From the NCBI RefSeq assembly GCF_004962245.1, contig NZ_SUHQ01000003.1, positions 124,001 through 188,000 on the forward strand: 64,000 nucleotides of DNA. Reading direction: 5' to 3'. Under the pieces are notes generated by a model, which saw only the letters and a list, made by a program, of their open reading frames with translations, made no database searches and was not told where the DNA came from. The position numbers and the translations under genes were made by a program. Shown here piece by piece: positions 35,995-47,464 of this stretch. Position 1 is the stretch's first letter. The number at the start of each line of letters is the position of its first letter. The DNA is from Mesorhizobium sp. (GTDB lineage: Bacteria > Pseudomonadota > Alphaproteobacteria > Rhizobiales > Rhizobiaceae).

Positions 35995-36837
35995 ATGCAG
36001 GTTGAAACCATTCGACCCGCCGGTGGCAGACCGGCCCATATGCGCCACGCCGACCTCATCTCCGCCAAAGGCGTTTCGGTGGTCATGGGCACGGATCAGA
36101 ACCGGCAGCTGATCCTCAGGGATATCGACCTTTCGGTTCCGCAAGGTTCGTTCGTTTCCCTGATCGGCCCTTCGGGTTGTGGCAAGAGTACATTGCTCAA
36201 AGTGCTGGCTGGGCTGGTCAGTCCAAGCAGCGGTAGCGTCTCGATCGCCGGAGCTTCGCCAGGCGAGGCGGCGCGCAAGCGGATGATCGGTCTCGTCTTT
36301 CAGGATGCCAACCTGCTTCCGTGGAAAAACGCCGTCGACAATGCCTCAATGCTGCTGGGTATCGCCGACAAGTCGATGTCGCGCTCAGCGTTGCGAGCGC
36401 GTGGGCAGGAGATGCTGGAGCTGGTGGGACTTGGCGATGCCGCCCACAAGCGCCCAAACGAATTGTCTGGCGGCATGCGTCAGCGGGTCGCCATCGCCCG
36501 GGCCCTCGCGCTCGATCCGGCGGTCTTGCTGATGGACGAGCCGTTTGGCGCCCTCGACGCGATCACCCGCGATTCGATGGGCCAATCGCTGCTGGAGATC
36601 TGGCAGAGGACCGGCAAGACGATTGTCTTCGTGACGCATTCGATCGACGAAGCCATTCAGTTGTCCCGCCAGGTTCATGTGCTGGGAATCAAACCGGGCC
36701 GCATTACGCAAAGCTTGGATGTTCCTCTGCCCTACCCACGCGACGCTTCCGTGGCCGAGATCCCCGAATTTGTCAGGCTGGTGCTTCAGCTTCGAGGGAT
36801 GCTGCGCTCCAGTCATCAGCCGGGAGACGCGTCTTGA
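35995..36837 (+). CDS. ABC importer ATPase (SsuB/TauB/ThiZ type)
   Basis: A 280-aa ATP-binding subunit of a nitrate/sulfonate/THI5-type importer. Walker A is G-P-S-G-C-G-K-S-T near 60, the signature L-S-G-G-M-R-Q-R, Walker B L-L-M-D-E-P-F-G-A-L-D and the H-loop V-T-H-S-I-D-E-A. It overlaps the permease gene start as TTGA. With the permease and the THI5-like binding protein it forms one complete importer directly after the FHMPC dehydrogenase gene; a B6 vitamer or related pyridine is the likely cargo (inferred). Confidence 0.92.
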   Translation: MQVETIRPAGGRPAHMRHADLISAKGVSVVMGTDQNRQLILRDIDLSVPQGSFVSLIGPSGCGKSTLLKVLAGLVSPSSGSVSIAGASPGEAARKRMIGLVFQDANLLPWKNAVDNASMLLGIADKSMSRSALRARGQEMLELVGLGDAAHKRPNELSGGMRQRVAIARALALDPAVLLMDEPFGALDAITRDSMGQSLLEIWQRTGKTIVFVTHSIDEAIQLSRQVHVLGIKPGRITQSLDVPLPYPRDASVAEIPEFVRLVLQLRGMLRSSHQPGDAS

Positions 36838-37649
36838 GCAAGCAATCCGTTATCGATACCTCCACGTCGCAGCCCGTTTCCGGCTGGAACGCGGCGACAA
36901 GCAGTTGGCTTCCGGCGGTCATCCTTCTGCTGGTGACGATCGTGTTGTGGGAAGCCGCGGTGCGGATATTCTCCATATCCTCGTTTATCGTTCCTGCCCC
37001 TTCCGAGATTGCACGATCCCTGGTCGCGCAATGGGACACGCTCGCGCAGGCAACGGTGGTCACGGCAGGCGAAATCCTGTTTGGCTTCCTTGTCTCGGTC
37101 GTGGTCGGCATAGCGCTGGCTCTCGTCATCGTGCGTTTCGACTGGCTGGGGCGCGCTCTGTATCCGCTCGTGGTGCTGTTCCAGAACGTTCCGAAGGTCG
37201 CGCTCGCTCCGATCTTCATCCTCTGGTTCGGCTATGGGCTCGCACCGAAGATCGGCCTGATCCTGGTCATCGCCTTCTTCCCGGTGACGCTGTCGATGCT
37301 GGCCGGCATGCAATCAGTCGACCGTTCGCTTCTTTCGCTGATGCATTCGGTCGGTGCCAGCCCGACCCAGATCCTGTTCAGGATCCGTGTTCCCCACTCT
37401 CTGCCGAGCCTGATGGCCGGGACCAAGATAGCCGCGACCCTGAGTGTGATTGGCGCCATCGTCGGCGAATTTGCCGGAGCCTCGGACGGGCTCGGCTACG
37501 TGATCCAGTTCGCGTCGACCCAGCTCGACACGCCCCTTGTCTTCGCGGCGCTGCTGCTCGTTTCCGTGCTCGGCATCGCGTTCTACTACGCAGCCGAATT
37601 TCTCGAACGCATCGTCGTGCCCTGGGCGCCGAAATTCAGCCAGGCCTAG
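36834..37649 (+). CDS. ABC importer permease (SsuC type)
   Basis: A 271-aa inner-membrane permease with about six helices and the EAA-type coupling loop M-H-S-V-G-A-S-P-T-Q-I-L-F-R-I-R-V-P near residue 172. The start is TTG at 36834, overlapping the ATPase stop, with CGGGAGACG as ribosome site; the open frame extends upstream but only as a shadow of the ATPase gene. Partner of the ATPase at 35995 and binding protein at 37679. Confidence 0.9.
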   Translation: MSKQSVIDTSTSQPVSGWNAATSSWLPAVILLLVTIVLWEAAVRIFSISSFIVPAPSEIARSLVAQWDTLAQATVVTAGEILFGFLVSVVVGIALALVIVRFDWLGRALYPLVVLFQNVPKVALAPIFILWFGYGLAPKIGLILVIAFFPVTLSMLAGMQSVDRSLLSLMHSVGASPTQILFRIRVPHSLPSLMAGTKIAATLSVIGAIVGEFAGASDGLGYVIQFASTQLDTPLVFAALLLVSVLGIAFYYAAEFLERIVVPWAPKFSQA

Positions 37650-37678
37650 GACAACCAAGATAAAAGAAGGGAACAACA

Positions 37679-38689
37679 ATGCTGAGACGCTCTCTTATCA
37701 AGGCAGCCACTTTTGCGGCGTTTGTCGGCGCGCTTGGCTTCTCGAACGCGTCCCTTGCGGCGGACACCGTCAACGTCCAGCTCGACTGGGTGGTGCGCGG
37801 CAATCACGCTATGTTCTTCGTCGGCAAGGAAAAGGGCTTTTTCGCCAAGAATGACATCGATGTGGCGGAGGTCCGCAAGGGGTCCGGTTCGCCGGATGCC
37901 ATGCGCTTCGTCGGCAACGGTAACGCCGAGTTCGGCTTCGGGGATCTTCCCACGCTTGCCGTGGCAAGGTCGCAGAATGTTCCCGTCGTGGCGCTGGCAG
38001 CGGTCAATCAGCAGTCCCCGCTGGGCATTATCTCGCTCGCCAAGACGCTCAAGCTGACCAAGCCTTCCGACCTCAAGGGCCTGACCATCGGCATCCACCC
38101 GGCAGGCTCCACTTACATCTTCTTCAGGGGCTTCCTGGCCGCCAACGGCATGAGCGAGAAGGACATGACGCTCAACAGCGTCTCGCCGCCTTACGAGAGC
38201 TACCTGCTGCTCGGACGTGTGCAGACGGTGGTCGGTTATCTCGACGCCGAAGTTCCCGAACTTGAAGCCAAGGCCGGCGGTCCCGGCTCCCTGAGCATCA
38301 TGCTCGGCGCGGATCACGGCTGGAAGGCCTATGGCTCGGGGCTGTTCACTTCTGAAGCGATGATCAAGGACAAGCCCGATGTCGTGCGGCGCTTCGTGAA
38401 GGCGTACAGGGAAGCCTTCGACTATGTCGCGGCGCATCCGGAAGAAGCTGCCGAGATCACGGCCAAGGCCGTTCCGGGCTACACGGAAAAGAAGGATGTC
38501 CTGCTGGCCCAGCTCAAGGCCGACATCGCCTCGACGTTCAACAGCCCGGCGACGAAGGAACACGGCCTCGGCTGGATGACGAAGGCGCAATGGGAAGAGA
38601 CCTTGAAGACGTTGACGGACCAGGGCGTGCTCAAAACGGCCCTGTCGGCAGACGACGTCTTCACCGACAAATTCCTGGCGGCAGAGTGA
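37679..38689 (+). CDS. ABC substrate-binding protein, NMT1/THI5-like
   Basis: A 336-aa periplasmic protein with a Sec signal peptide (MLRRSLIK... cleaved near N-A-S-L-A-A, about residue 27) and the NMT1/THI5 fold: V-Q-L-D-W-V-V-R-G-N-H-A near 32 and K-G-F-F-A-K-N-D-I-D near 53. Relatives bind thiamine pyrimidine precursors, riboflavin, sulfonates or nitrate; QLDW is typical of the THI5/RibY side, whose ligands are heteroaromatic. That suits a pyridine such as pyridoxine. Good AAGGGAA ribosome site. Confidence 0.88.
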   Translation: MLRRSLIKAATFAAFVGALGFSNASLAADTVNVQLDWVVRGNHAMFFVGKEKGFFAKNDIDVAEVRKGSGSPDAMRFVGNGNAEFGFGDLPTLAVARSQNVPVVALAAVNQQSPLGIISLAKTLKLTKPSDLKGLTIGIHPAGSTYIFFRGFLAANGMSEKDMTLNSVSPPYESYLLLGRVQTVVGYLDAEVPELEAKAGGPGSLSIMLGADHGWKAYGSGLFTSEAMIKDKPDVVRRFVKAYREAFDYVAAHPEEAAEITAKAVPGYTEKKDVLLAQLKADIASTFNSPATKEHGLGWMTKAQWEETLKTLTDQGVLKTALSADDVFTDKFLAAE

Positions 38690-38728
38690 AGGCCGGGGGC
38701 GGTGTCTGACTTGGCAAAAAGCGAGCGT

Positions 38729-39148
38729 CTACTTGCAGGCCAGCCTGTCGTCCGCGCTGCTGCACGTCACGGCCAGATGCCCCTTTGCGGCACTGGCGCG
38801 GTCGAGCGCGATCTGCACGCGCGTGGCGTATACCTGGCTGGCCAGGCCGCACCACAGCCGCTCGACGGGCAGGTTTTCGCGCTTGTCGTTGAGGATTGTA
38901 TACGTCCCGGTTTCGGGATCGAACCACAGCTCGACACGAGCGCTCTTGCCAGGCGCCGCGGAGGCGATCGTGGCCGAATACCAGTGGGCGAAGTCGGCAT
39001 TGCAGGAAAGCGCCTCGCGCCCGGCATTCGAAATCGTCAGCGGCACGGGATCGAGTCCGTCGGTGCCGGTCCGGACAGTCACGTGCCGCAATTCAACCGC
39101 GTTGGCGAACGACGTGAACGCCAGCATTACCGGAAGGATGTATCGCAC
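38729..39148 (-). CDS. Exported protein of unknown function
   Basis: A 139-aa protein read on the reverse strand between the two importers. From GTG 39148 (AAGGTGG just upstream) it has a signal peptide (VRYILPVMLAFTSFANA, cut before VEL) and then a beta-rich domain with four cysteines (S-C-N-A-D, L-W-C-G, T-C-S-S, L-A-C-K) that could form two disulfides. I recognise no family. It is divergent from the BMP-type binding protein gene. The exact start is uncertain; the frame is open back to 39214. Confidence 0.65.
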   Translation of the reverse strand: MRYILPVMLAFTSFANAVELRHVTVRTGTDGLDPVPLTISNAGREALSCNADFAHWYSATIASAAPGKSARVELWFDPETGTYTILNDKRENLPVERLWCGLASQVYATRVQIALDRASAAKGHLAVTCSSADDRLACK

Positions 39149-39252
39149 AACCACCTTGCCTGAAATCCTGATATAATTGTTCAGGTAGTATACCTCGCTT
39201 ATGCGCAATAACAATAAGAATATATTGGGTCAACCGAACCAGAGAGGGTAAC

Positions 39253-40281
39253 ATGTCAAAGTTTCTGAAGAGCAGCGTAAGCGCTTTTATATTAAGCAGT
39301 CTCTTGCTTGGCAACGCACTTGCCGCCGAAGTCAAGTCGATTGCCATCCTGGCGCCGGAAGAAGGCACCGACTATGGCTGGAACCAGCAAGGCATCGACG
39401 CTGCAAAAGCGGCGGCCAAAGCGGCCGGCATCGAGATCGTGGTGGCGCAGGGGCTCGGCTATGGCGACGTGCGGCCGACATTGCGCGAATTGGCGTCCGA
39501 CGGCGCCAGCCTGCTGATCGCCCATGCCAGCGGCTACAATACCGCGGCTCCCGAAATCGCCAAGGAAACCAAGGTCCCGGTGGCGATCGTCGACACGCCG
39601 ACCGGTCTCGAGAAGGGGCTCGTCGCCGACTACACGCTGAGCGGCCACGAAGGTGCGTATCTTGCCGGCCGTCTCGCCGCCAAGATGTCGCGCTCCAAAT
39701 CTGTCGGCATCGTCGTTTCGGGCGAGCCGCCATCGTGGAACTCGCAGTCGGCGGCGTTCGCGCAGGGCGTGAAGGCCGAGAACCCGGACGTCAAGGTCAC
39801 CTATGCGGTGATCGGACCGGCCGCCTACAGCGATGCGGCCGGCGGCAAGCGCGTCACTGAAAGCGTGATCGCATCGGGCGCTGACATCATCTTCGGCCAG
39901 GGCAACGGCTCGAGCTTCGGAATGCTGCAGGCGGTCGAGACGACCAAGGCCGGTGATGGCGGCAAGGTCTATTTCATCGACGTCATCGGTGACAAGACGC
40001 CGATCGACAAAGGCTTTCTGCTGTCGTCGGTGGTCTGGAACATCGAGCCGGTTTATGCGGCGATGATCGCCGACCTGAAGGCGGACACCTTCGGCACCAA
40101 GAGCTACTCGATCGGCCTCAAGGACGATTCGGTCAAGCTTCTGAAGACCGCTGCTATCCCGGACGATGTCTGGGCGAAGATCCAGGCGCTGCGCGAGGAC
40201 GTCATTTCCGGCAAGACCAAGGTCGAGCCGGTCTATGATGCAGCAGCCGTCAGGGCGCTGATGACCAGCGTCGCCCAGTAA
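39253..40281 (+). CDS. BMP-family ABC substrate-binding protein
   Basis: A 342-aa periplasmic binding protein of the Bmp/Med (PnrA-like) family, which typically binds nucleosides. Signal peptide of about 24 residues ending A-L-A-A; then I-A-I-L-A-P-E-E-G-T-D-Y-G-W-N-Q-Q-G and the G-A-D-I-I-F-G-Q-G-N-G region. It is followed by a two-domain ATPase and two permeases, the standard set for this importer class. Location in a B6-degradation island suggests a B6 vitamer or nucleoside-like pyridine as ligand (inferred). Confidence 0.92.
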   Translation: MSKFLKSSVSAFILSSLLLGNALAAEVKSIAILAPEEGTDYGWNQQGIDAAKAAAKAAGIEIVVAQGLGYGDVRPTLRELASDGASLLIAHASGYNTAAPEIAKETKVPVAIVDTPTGLEKGLVADYTLSGHEGAYLAGRLAAKMSRSKSVGIVVSGEPPSWNSQSAAFAQGVKAENPDVKVTYAVIGPAAYSDAAGGKRVTESVIASGADIIFGQGNGSSFGMLQAVETTKAGDGGKVYFIDVIGDKTPIDKGFLLSSVVWNIEPVYAAMIADLKADTFGTKSYSIGLKDDSVKLLKTAAIPDDVWAKIQALREDVISGKTKVEPVYDAAAVRALMTSVAQ

Positions 40282-40299
40282 GGCGATCAAAGGCAGACT

Positions 40300-40330
40300 T
40301 CCGGAGGGGTGACCAGTTCACCCCTCCGGA
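40300..40330 (+). other. Perfect 13-bp hairpin after the BMP gene
   Basis: TCCGGAGGGGTGA and TCACCCCTCCGGA form a perfect stem with a 5-nt loop 18 bp after the stop codon. There is no U-run, so full termination is unlikely. Such a stem after a binding-protein gene usually protects the upstream mRNA or causes partial termination, raising binding-protein output relative to the transporter subunits. Confidence 0.75.
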
Positions 40331-40361
40331 CCGATTTCATGTTTTCAAGGCCGAGTCTTGC

Positions 40362-41930
40362 ATGAGCATTGCTTCCTCATTGTCGGTCGACAAGCGCGAC
40401 ATCGTCGCGCTTGAGGGCGTGACCAAACGGTTCCCAGGGGTGGTCGCCAATGACGGCGTCGATCTGGCAATCCGCCCCGGCGAGGTGCATGTGCTGCTCG
40501 GTGAAAATGGCGCTGGAAAATCCACCTTGATCGGCATGCTGTCGGGCCTGCAGCAGCCGGACGAGGGGCGCATACTGGTCGATGGCGAGCCTACCGCGAT
40601 CACGTCGCCGCGCCATGCACTGGCGCTCGGCATCGGAACCGTATTTCAGCATATGATGCTGGTGCCGACGCTGACGGTGGCGGAAAACCTGTTGCTCGGT
40701 GGACCGTGGTGGCAGCGCCCCAAGACCGAGGAGCTGGAAGCACGCGTTGCCGAAATCACCAGGACGCTCGGCATTACGGTCAGGCTGCATGCTAAAGTGT
40801 CCGAGCTTTCGCTCGGCGAGCAGCAGCAGGTCGAGATCCTGCGCGCGATGGTGCGCAACACCCGGCTTCTGATCCTCGACGAATCGACCTCGATGCTGAC
40901 GCCGAAGGGCATCGAGGAGCTGGGCGCGCTGATGCGCCGCCTGGTCGGGCAGGGGTTGGCGATCGTCTTCATCACCCACAAGCTCAAGGAGGCGGCTGCC
41001 TTCGGCGATCGCATCTCGGTGCTGAAACTCGGCCGCAAGGTCGGTGAAATCCCGCCTGAGCGATTTCGCGCGCTGGGCGAGCAGGCGATCATTTCGGAGA
41101 TCGTGGAATTGATGTTCGGCAAGCGGAAGGACGACCCGGAAGCGGCCGAGCGTCCGGTTCGCGTCATCCACGCCGAAGCGGCTCCGCTGCTTCAGGTCCA
41201 CGATCTTGCGGTTGCGCCGACAGACGAGGCGCCGTGCCTGTCGTCGATTTCGTTCGATATCCGTCCGGGCGAGATCTTTGGCATCGCCGGCATCGACGGC
41301 AATGGCCAGAAGCAACTGGCGGAGGCGCTGGCTGGCCAGCGTGCGACGATGGGCGGTTCGGTGCGGCTGGAGGGAGCGCCCATCGAGGCGCTGAGCGTCG
41401 GCGAACGCCGTGAGCGAGGCCTTCGCTACCTGACCGACGACCGGCTCGGCGAGGGCACGGTCGGAACCTTCCCGGTTTCGATCAACTTCTTCCTCAAGCA
41501 GGTGGGCGCGGCGCCTTTCTGGCGCAAAGGCGTCGAGCAGCGCGCTGAAATCGACAAGCGCGCCGCTCAAATCGTCCGCGAATATGACGTGCGCACGCCA
41601 AGTCTGAAAACGCCGGTCGCCCGGCTCTCCGGCGGCAATATCCAGAAGGTGCTCTTGGCGCGCGAACTTGCCGAAGGCGCAAAGGTGGTGATCTTCAACA
41701 AGCCGACATATGGGCTCGATCTCGCCAACACATTGGCTTCGCGCCAGCGAATCCGCGACACGGCGGCACGCGGCCTTGCCGTACTGCTCATCTCCACCGA
41801 CCTCGAGGAGTTGCTCAGCATGTGCGACCGTATCGCCGTCATCTCGAACGGATCGCTCGTCGGTACCGTCGAGAATGCCGACGATGCCCGCACCAAGGTC
41901 GGTCGCTTGATGATTGGGCTCGCCGCATGA
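40362..41930 (+). CDS. Two-domain ABC importer ATPase (nucleoside/BMP type)
   Basis: A 522-aa protein with two ATP-binding domains, as in RbsA/NupA. The first has Walker A G-E-N-G-A-G-K-S-T near 46 and signature L-S-L-G-E-Q-Q-Q; the second has the degenerate Walker A G-I-D-G-N-G-Q-K-Q near 311 and L-S-G-G-N-I-Q-K, the usual asymmetry of this family. It overlaps the first permease gene by 4 bp (ATGA). Confidence 0.93.
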   Translation: MSIASSLSVDKRDIVALEGVTKRFPGVVANDGVDLAIRPGEVHVLLGENGAGKSTLIGMLSGLQQPDEGRILVDGEPTAITSPRHALALGIGTVFQHMMLVPTLTVAENLLLGGPWWQRPKTEELEARVAEITRTLGITVRLHAKVSELSLGEQQQVEILRAMVRNTRLLILDESTSMLTPKGIEELGALMRRLVGQGLAIVFITHKLKEAAAFGDRISVLKLGRKVGEIPPERFRALGEQAIISEIVELMFGKRKDDPEAAERPVRVIHAEAAPLLQVHDLAVAPTDEAPCLSSISFDIRPGEIFGIAGIDGNGQKQLAEALAGQRATMGGSVRLEGAPIEALSVGERRERGLRYLTDDRLGEGTVGTFPVSINFFLKQVGAAPFWRKGVEQRAEIDKRAAQIVREYDVRTPSLKTPVARLSGGNIQKVLLARELAEGAKVVIFNKPTYGLDLANTLASRQRIRDTAARGLAVLLISTDLEELLSMCDRIAVISNGSLVGTVENADDARTKVGRLMIGLAA

Positions 41931-43024
41931 GCATCGAGACCGCCCCCTCCGCGGGCGCAACCGCCCTCGACCCCACCGCCGCGGTGGCAACGCGCCGCGA
42001 TATCCAGCATCGGCTGCTGATGACGCTCGGCCCCATCCTGGCCGCACTGATCATCGCCGGCTGCATCTTGCTTGCTGTCGGCGTCGATCCGCTTGCCTAC
42101 TACGGCTTTGTCCTCGAGAAAGGGCTTCTCTCGCCGCTCGGCATCCAGCAGACGCTGACGCGCATGGCGCCGCTGCTGTTTCTTGCCGCCGGCCTGATTG
42201 TGGCCTTTCGCGCGGGCATGTGGAATCTCGGCGGTGATGGCCAGTTCCTGCTCGGTGCGGTAACGGCCGCTGCCAGCGCTCCGGTTTTCGTGCAGATCAT
42301 GCCGGCCTGGCTGGCGCTCGTCTGCTCGTTCCTGATCGCCATGGTGGTCGCGATGATCTGGTCGCTGGTGCCGGCCTTGCTGCGCGCCTATCAGGGCGTC
42401 AACGAGATCATCACCACGCTGATGATGACGTTTCTGGGCACCTCGCTGGCCAACGTGCTGGTCAAGCTGGTGTTTCGCGATCCGGGCACAACCGTGCCGC
42501 AGACCCGCACCTTGCCGGTCGAGGACAGGCTGCCGCGGCTGTTCGAAACGACCATAACCAGCGGCCTGCTTCTGGGATTGGCGGCGATCATCATCGTGCA
42601 TCTGGTGATGACGCGCACGGCGTTCGGGCTGAAGCTGCGGATCGTCGGCGCAAACCCCCGCGCGGCAATCCATTCGGGACTTGGCGTGCCGAAGCTCACC
42701 ATTGCCGTCTTCGCCATTTCGGCCGGGCTGGCTGGCCTTGCCGGCGCGGTCGATATTCTCGGCGTCCAAGGTAACGTTCGCGCCGACTGGAACCCTGCCT
42801 ATGGTCTGGCCGTCATCCCCGTGGTGTTCCTCGCCCGCATGAACGGTTTTGCCGCCATCGGTTTCGTCTTTCTGCTCTCGGTGCTTTCGATCGGCGGCGA
42901 GAGTGCGGCCCGACGGCTCGGCGTGCCCAATCATTTCACGCTGGTGCTGGTCTCCATCGTGCTGATCGTGCTCGCGCTCGCCGAATACATTGATCACCGC
43001 TACAACCAGTCGCGGAGGGTCTGA
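41927..43024 (+). CDS. ABC importer permease 1 (nucleoside/BMP type)
   Basis: A 365-aa permease with about eight or nine membrane helices and the family motif A-G-M-W-N-L-G-G-D-G-Q-F near residue 98. The ATG overlaps the ATPase stop. The cytoplasmic N-terminus of about 30 residues is polar. Pairs with the smaller permease that follows by 4 bp. Confidence 0.92.
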   Translation: MSIETAPSAGATALDPTAAVATRRDIQHRLLMTLGPILAALIIAGCILLAVGVDPLAYYGFVLEKGLLSPLGIQQTLTRMAPLLFLAAGLIVAFRAGMWNLGGDGQFLLGAVTAAASAPVFVQIMPAWLALVCSFLIAMVVAMIWSLVPALLRAYQGVNEIITTLMMTFLGTSLANVLVKLVFRDPGTTVPQTRTLPVEDRLPRLFETTITSGLLLGLAAIIIVHLVMTRTAFGLKLRIVGANPRAAIHSGLGVPKLTIAVFAISAGLAGLAGAVDILGVQGNVRADWNPAYGLAVIPVVFLARMNGFAAIGFVFLLSVLSIGGESAARRLGVPNHFTLVLVSIVLIVLALAEYIDHRYNQSRRV

Positions 43025-43028
43025 AGCC

Positions 43029-44820
<1,792 letters not shown>

Positions 44821-44844
44821 TCGCCACCGACCGGAGACAAGACC

Positions 44845-46023
44845 ATGCGCTATTTCGAACATGCCGAACCGGTCATCACGCTGACCGCGGGGCCGGTGAA
44901 CGCCTATCCCGACGTGCTGCGCGGCCTCGCCCGTACCGTGCTCTACGACTACGACCCAGCGTTCCAGCTCTTCTACGAGGGTGTGGTCGATAAGGCGCAG
45001 AAGGCGATGCGGCTGTCGAACAAACCGGTCATTCTTCATGGCGAACCGGTTCTTGGCCTGGAGGCCGCCGCAGCCTCCCTGATCGCGCCCGACGATGTCG
45101 TGCTCAACCTTGCCTCCGGAGTCTACGGCAAGGGGTTTGGCTATTGGGCGAAGCGCTATTCGCCGCATCTGCTCGAAATCGAGGTGCCCTACAACGAGGC
45201 GATCGACCCGCAGGCGGTTGCGGAGATGCTGAAAGCGCATCCGGAAATCACCATCGTCTCCGTCTGCCACCACGACACCCCGTCGGGCACCATCAACCCG
45301 ATCGACGCCATCGGCGCGCTGGTTTCGGCGCATGGCGCCTATCTGATCGTCGATGCCGTTTCGTCCTTCGGCGGCATGAAAACGCATCCACAGGACTGCA
45401 AGGCCGATATCTATGTCACCGGCCCGAACAAATGCCTGGGTGCGCCTCCCGGCCTCACGATGATGGGCGTCAGCGAGCGGGCCTGGGCCAGGATGAAGGC
45501 AAATCCATTGGCGCCGCGCGCGTCGATGCTCAGCATCGTCGACTGGGAACATGCATGGTCGAAGGACCAGCCGTTTCCGTTCACGCCGTCCGTCGCGGAG
45601 ATGAGCGGGCTCGACGTCGCGCTCGACCTCTACCTCAACGAGGGAGCGGAGGCGGTGTGGGCGCGCCACGCGCTCACCGCCAGGGCCATGCGCGCGGGCG
45701 TTGCCGCCTTGGGCCTGTCGATCTGGGCCGCCAGCGACACCATCGCGTCGCCCACCACGACCGCCGTGCGGACGCCCGAAGGCATCGACGAGAAGGCGCT
45801 TCGCCAGGCCGCGCGCGCCCGCTACGGCGTGGTGTTTTCGTCTGGCCGCGGCGAAACATTGGGCAAGCTGACGCGCATCGGCCATATGGGCCCTACCGCC
45901 CAGCCGATCTATGCGATCGCGGCGCTGACAGCACTTGGCGGCGCGATGAATGCTTTGGGCCAGAAACTCGCGGTCGGCAAAGGTATCGACGCGGCGCTGG
46001 CCGTTATCGACGCCGACGATTGA
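44845..46023 (+). CDS. Pyridoxamine-pyruvate aminotransferase
   Basis: A 392-aa fold-type I transaminase that moves the amino group of pyridoxamine to pyruvate, giving pyridoxal and alanine; unusually, the B6 compound is substrate rather than cofactor. The lysine lies in VTGPNKCLGAPPG (Lys196), preceded by I-V-D-A-V-S-S-F-G. The closely similar M. loti enzyme (Mlr6806) defines the family, related to serine-glyoxylate and alanine-glyoxylate aminotransferases. CGGAGAC precedes the ATG. It sits 24 bp after the lactonase gene. Confidence 0.94.
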   Translation: MRYFEHAEPVITLTAGPVNAYPDVLRGLARTVLYDYDPAFQLFYEGVVDKAQKAMRLSNKPVILHGEPVLGLEAAAASLIAPDDVVLNLASGVYGKGFGYWAKRYSPHLLEIEVPYNEAIDPQAVAEMLKAHPEITIVSVCHHDTPSGTINPIDAIGALVSAHGAYLIVDAVSSFGGMKTHPQDCKADIYVTGPNKCLGAPPGLTMMGVSERAWARMKANPLAPRASMLSIVDWEHAWSKDQPFPFTPSVAEMSGLDVALDLYLNEGAEAVWARHALTARAMRAGVAALGLSIWAASDTIASPTTTAVRTPEGIDEKALRQAARARYGVVFSSGRGETLGKLTRIGHMGPTAQPIYAIAALTALGGAMNALGQKLAVGKGIDAALAVIDADD

Positions 46024-46028
46024 GATGA

Positions 46029-46808
<780 letters not shown>

Positions 46809-46815
46809 ACCCAAG

Positions 46816-47214
46816 CTAGCTCGAGCTGCGCTCGATACGCTCGACAAATGAGTCGACCCGGACTGCCAACCATCGCGGACGCGTGGAACCACCATCGCTA
46901 CCCGCGCCGGCGTTCGAACCTCCCGGAGTTACCGGGCCTGGTCGAGGACCCAGCGGACCGTTGCATCCGCAACGGGCCAGTTTGGAAGGCGTATCCGGCC
47001 TTTTGCCTGCCAGCTCTCGTGCCCTGGCCTCGGCGATGGCTCCGATCGACCTGACAGGCTCGAAGCTCATGAGCACTTTATCGCAGCCGTGAGCTCTCAG
47101 CTGTTGTTCGACCTCATCCCACAGATTGTACTCTGCGATCACTCTCAGGAATTTGGAGAGCTGGCGCACTGGCACTTCGGCCAGCCCTTCGAGATCCAAG
47201 TTTTCTTTCTCCAT
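46816..47214 (-). CDS. Hypothetical protein, 132 aa
   Basis: Reverse-strand frame starting at ATG 47214 with GGAGG 7 nt upstream. The first about 60 residues look folded and helical (L-E-G-L-A-E-V-P-V-R-Q-L-S-K-F-L-R-V-I-A-E-Y-N-L-W-D-E-V-E). The C-terminal half is low-complexity, rich in Gly, Pro and Ser, with C-G-C-N. It converges with the pyridoxal dehydrogenase gene. I recognise no family. The strong ribosome site and helical N-terminus favour a real gene. Confidence 0.55.
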   Translation of the reverse strand: MEKENLDLEGLAEVPVRQLSKFLRVIAEYNLWDEVEQQLRAHGCDKVLMSFEPVRSIGAIAEARARELAGKRPDTPSKLARCGCNGPLGPRPGPVTPGGSNAGAGSDGGSTRPRWLAVRVDSFVERIERSSS

Positions 47215-47464
47215 AATGGCCTCCATGTTCACGACAAGGCTGATCGAAGCTGGCGACCCAGTCGGCGTTGTCAGCTGATTGGGTTGTCAAGATGGAGGTT
47301 CTTCGACCGCAGCTTACGGATGGCTTACGGTTAGGAGTTCAGTGCCGTTCTCGGGAACGGCCTCGCCAGGGGCAGGCTGCATCGCGGAGAAGGCAGGTCT
47401 TCGCCGTCCGATCGACCGTTCTTTCGCAGCACGAATCGTCTTCTGTCGCCGCCGTCTGCCGGAA

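Noticed and set aside
47233..47464. Short frames in the gap between the 132-aa hypothetical gene and the MFS gene
   Set aside because: Short, overlapping frames without ribosome sites; nothing supportable in this gap.
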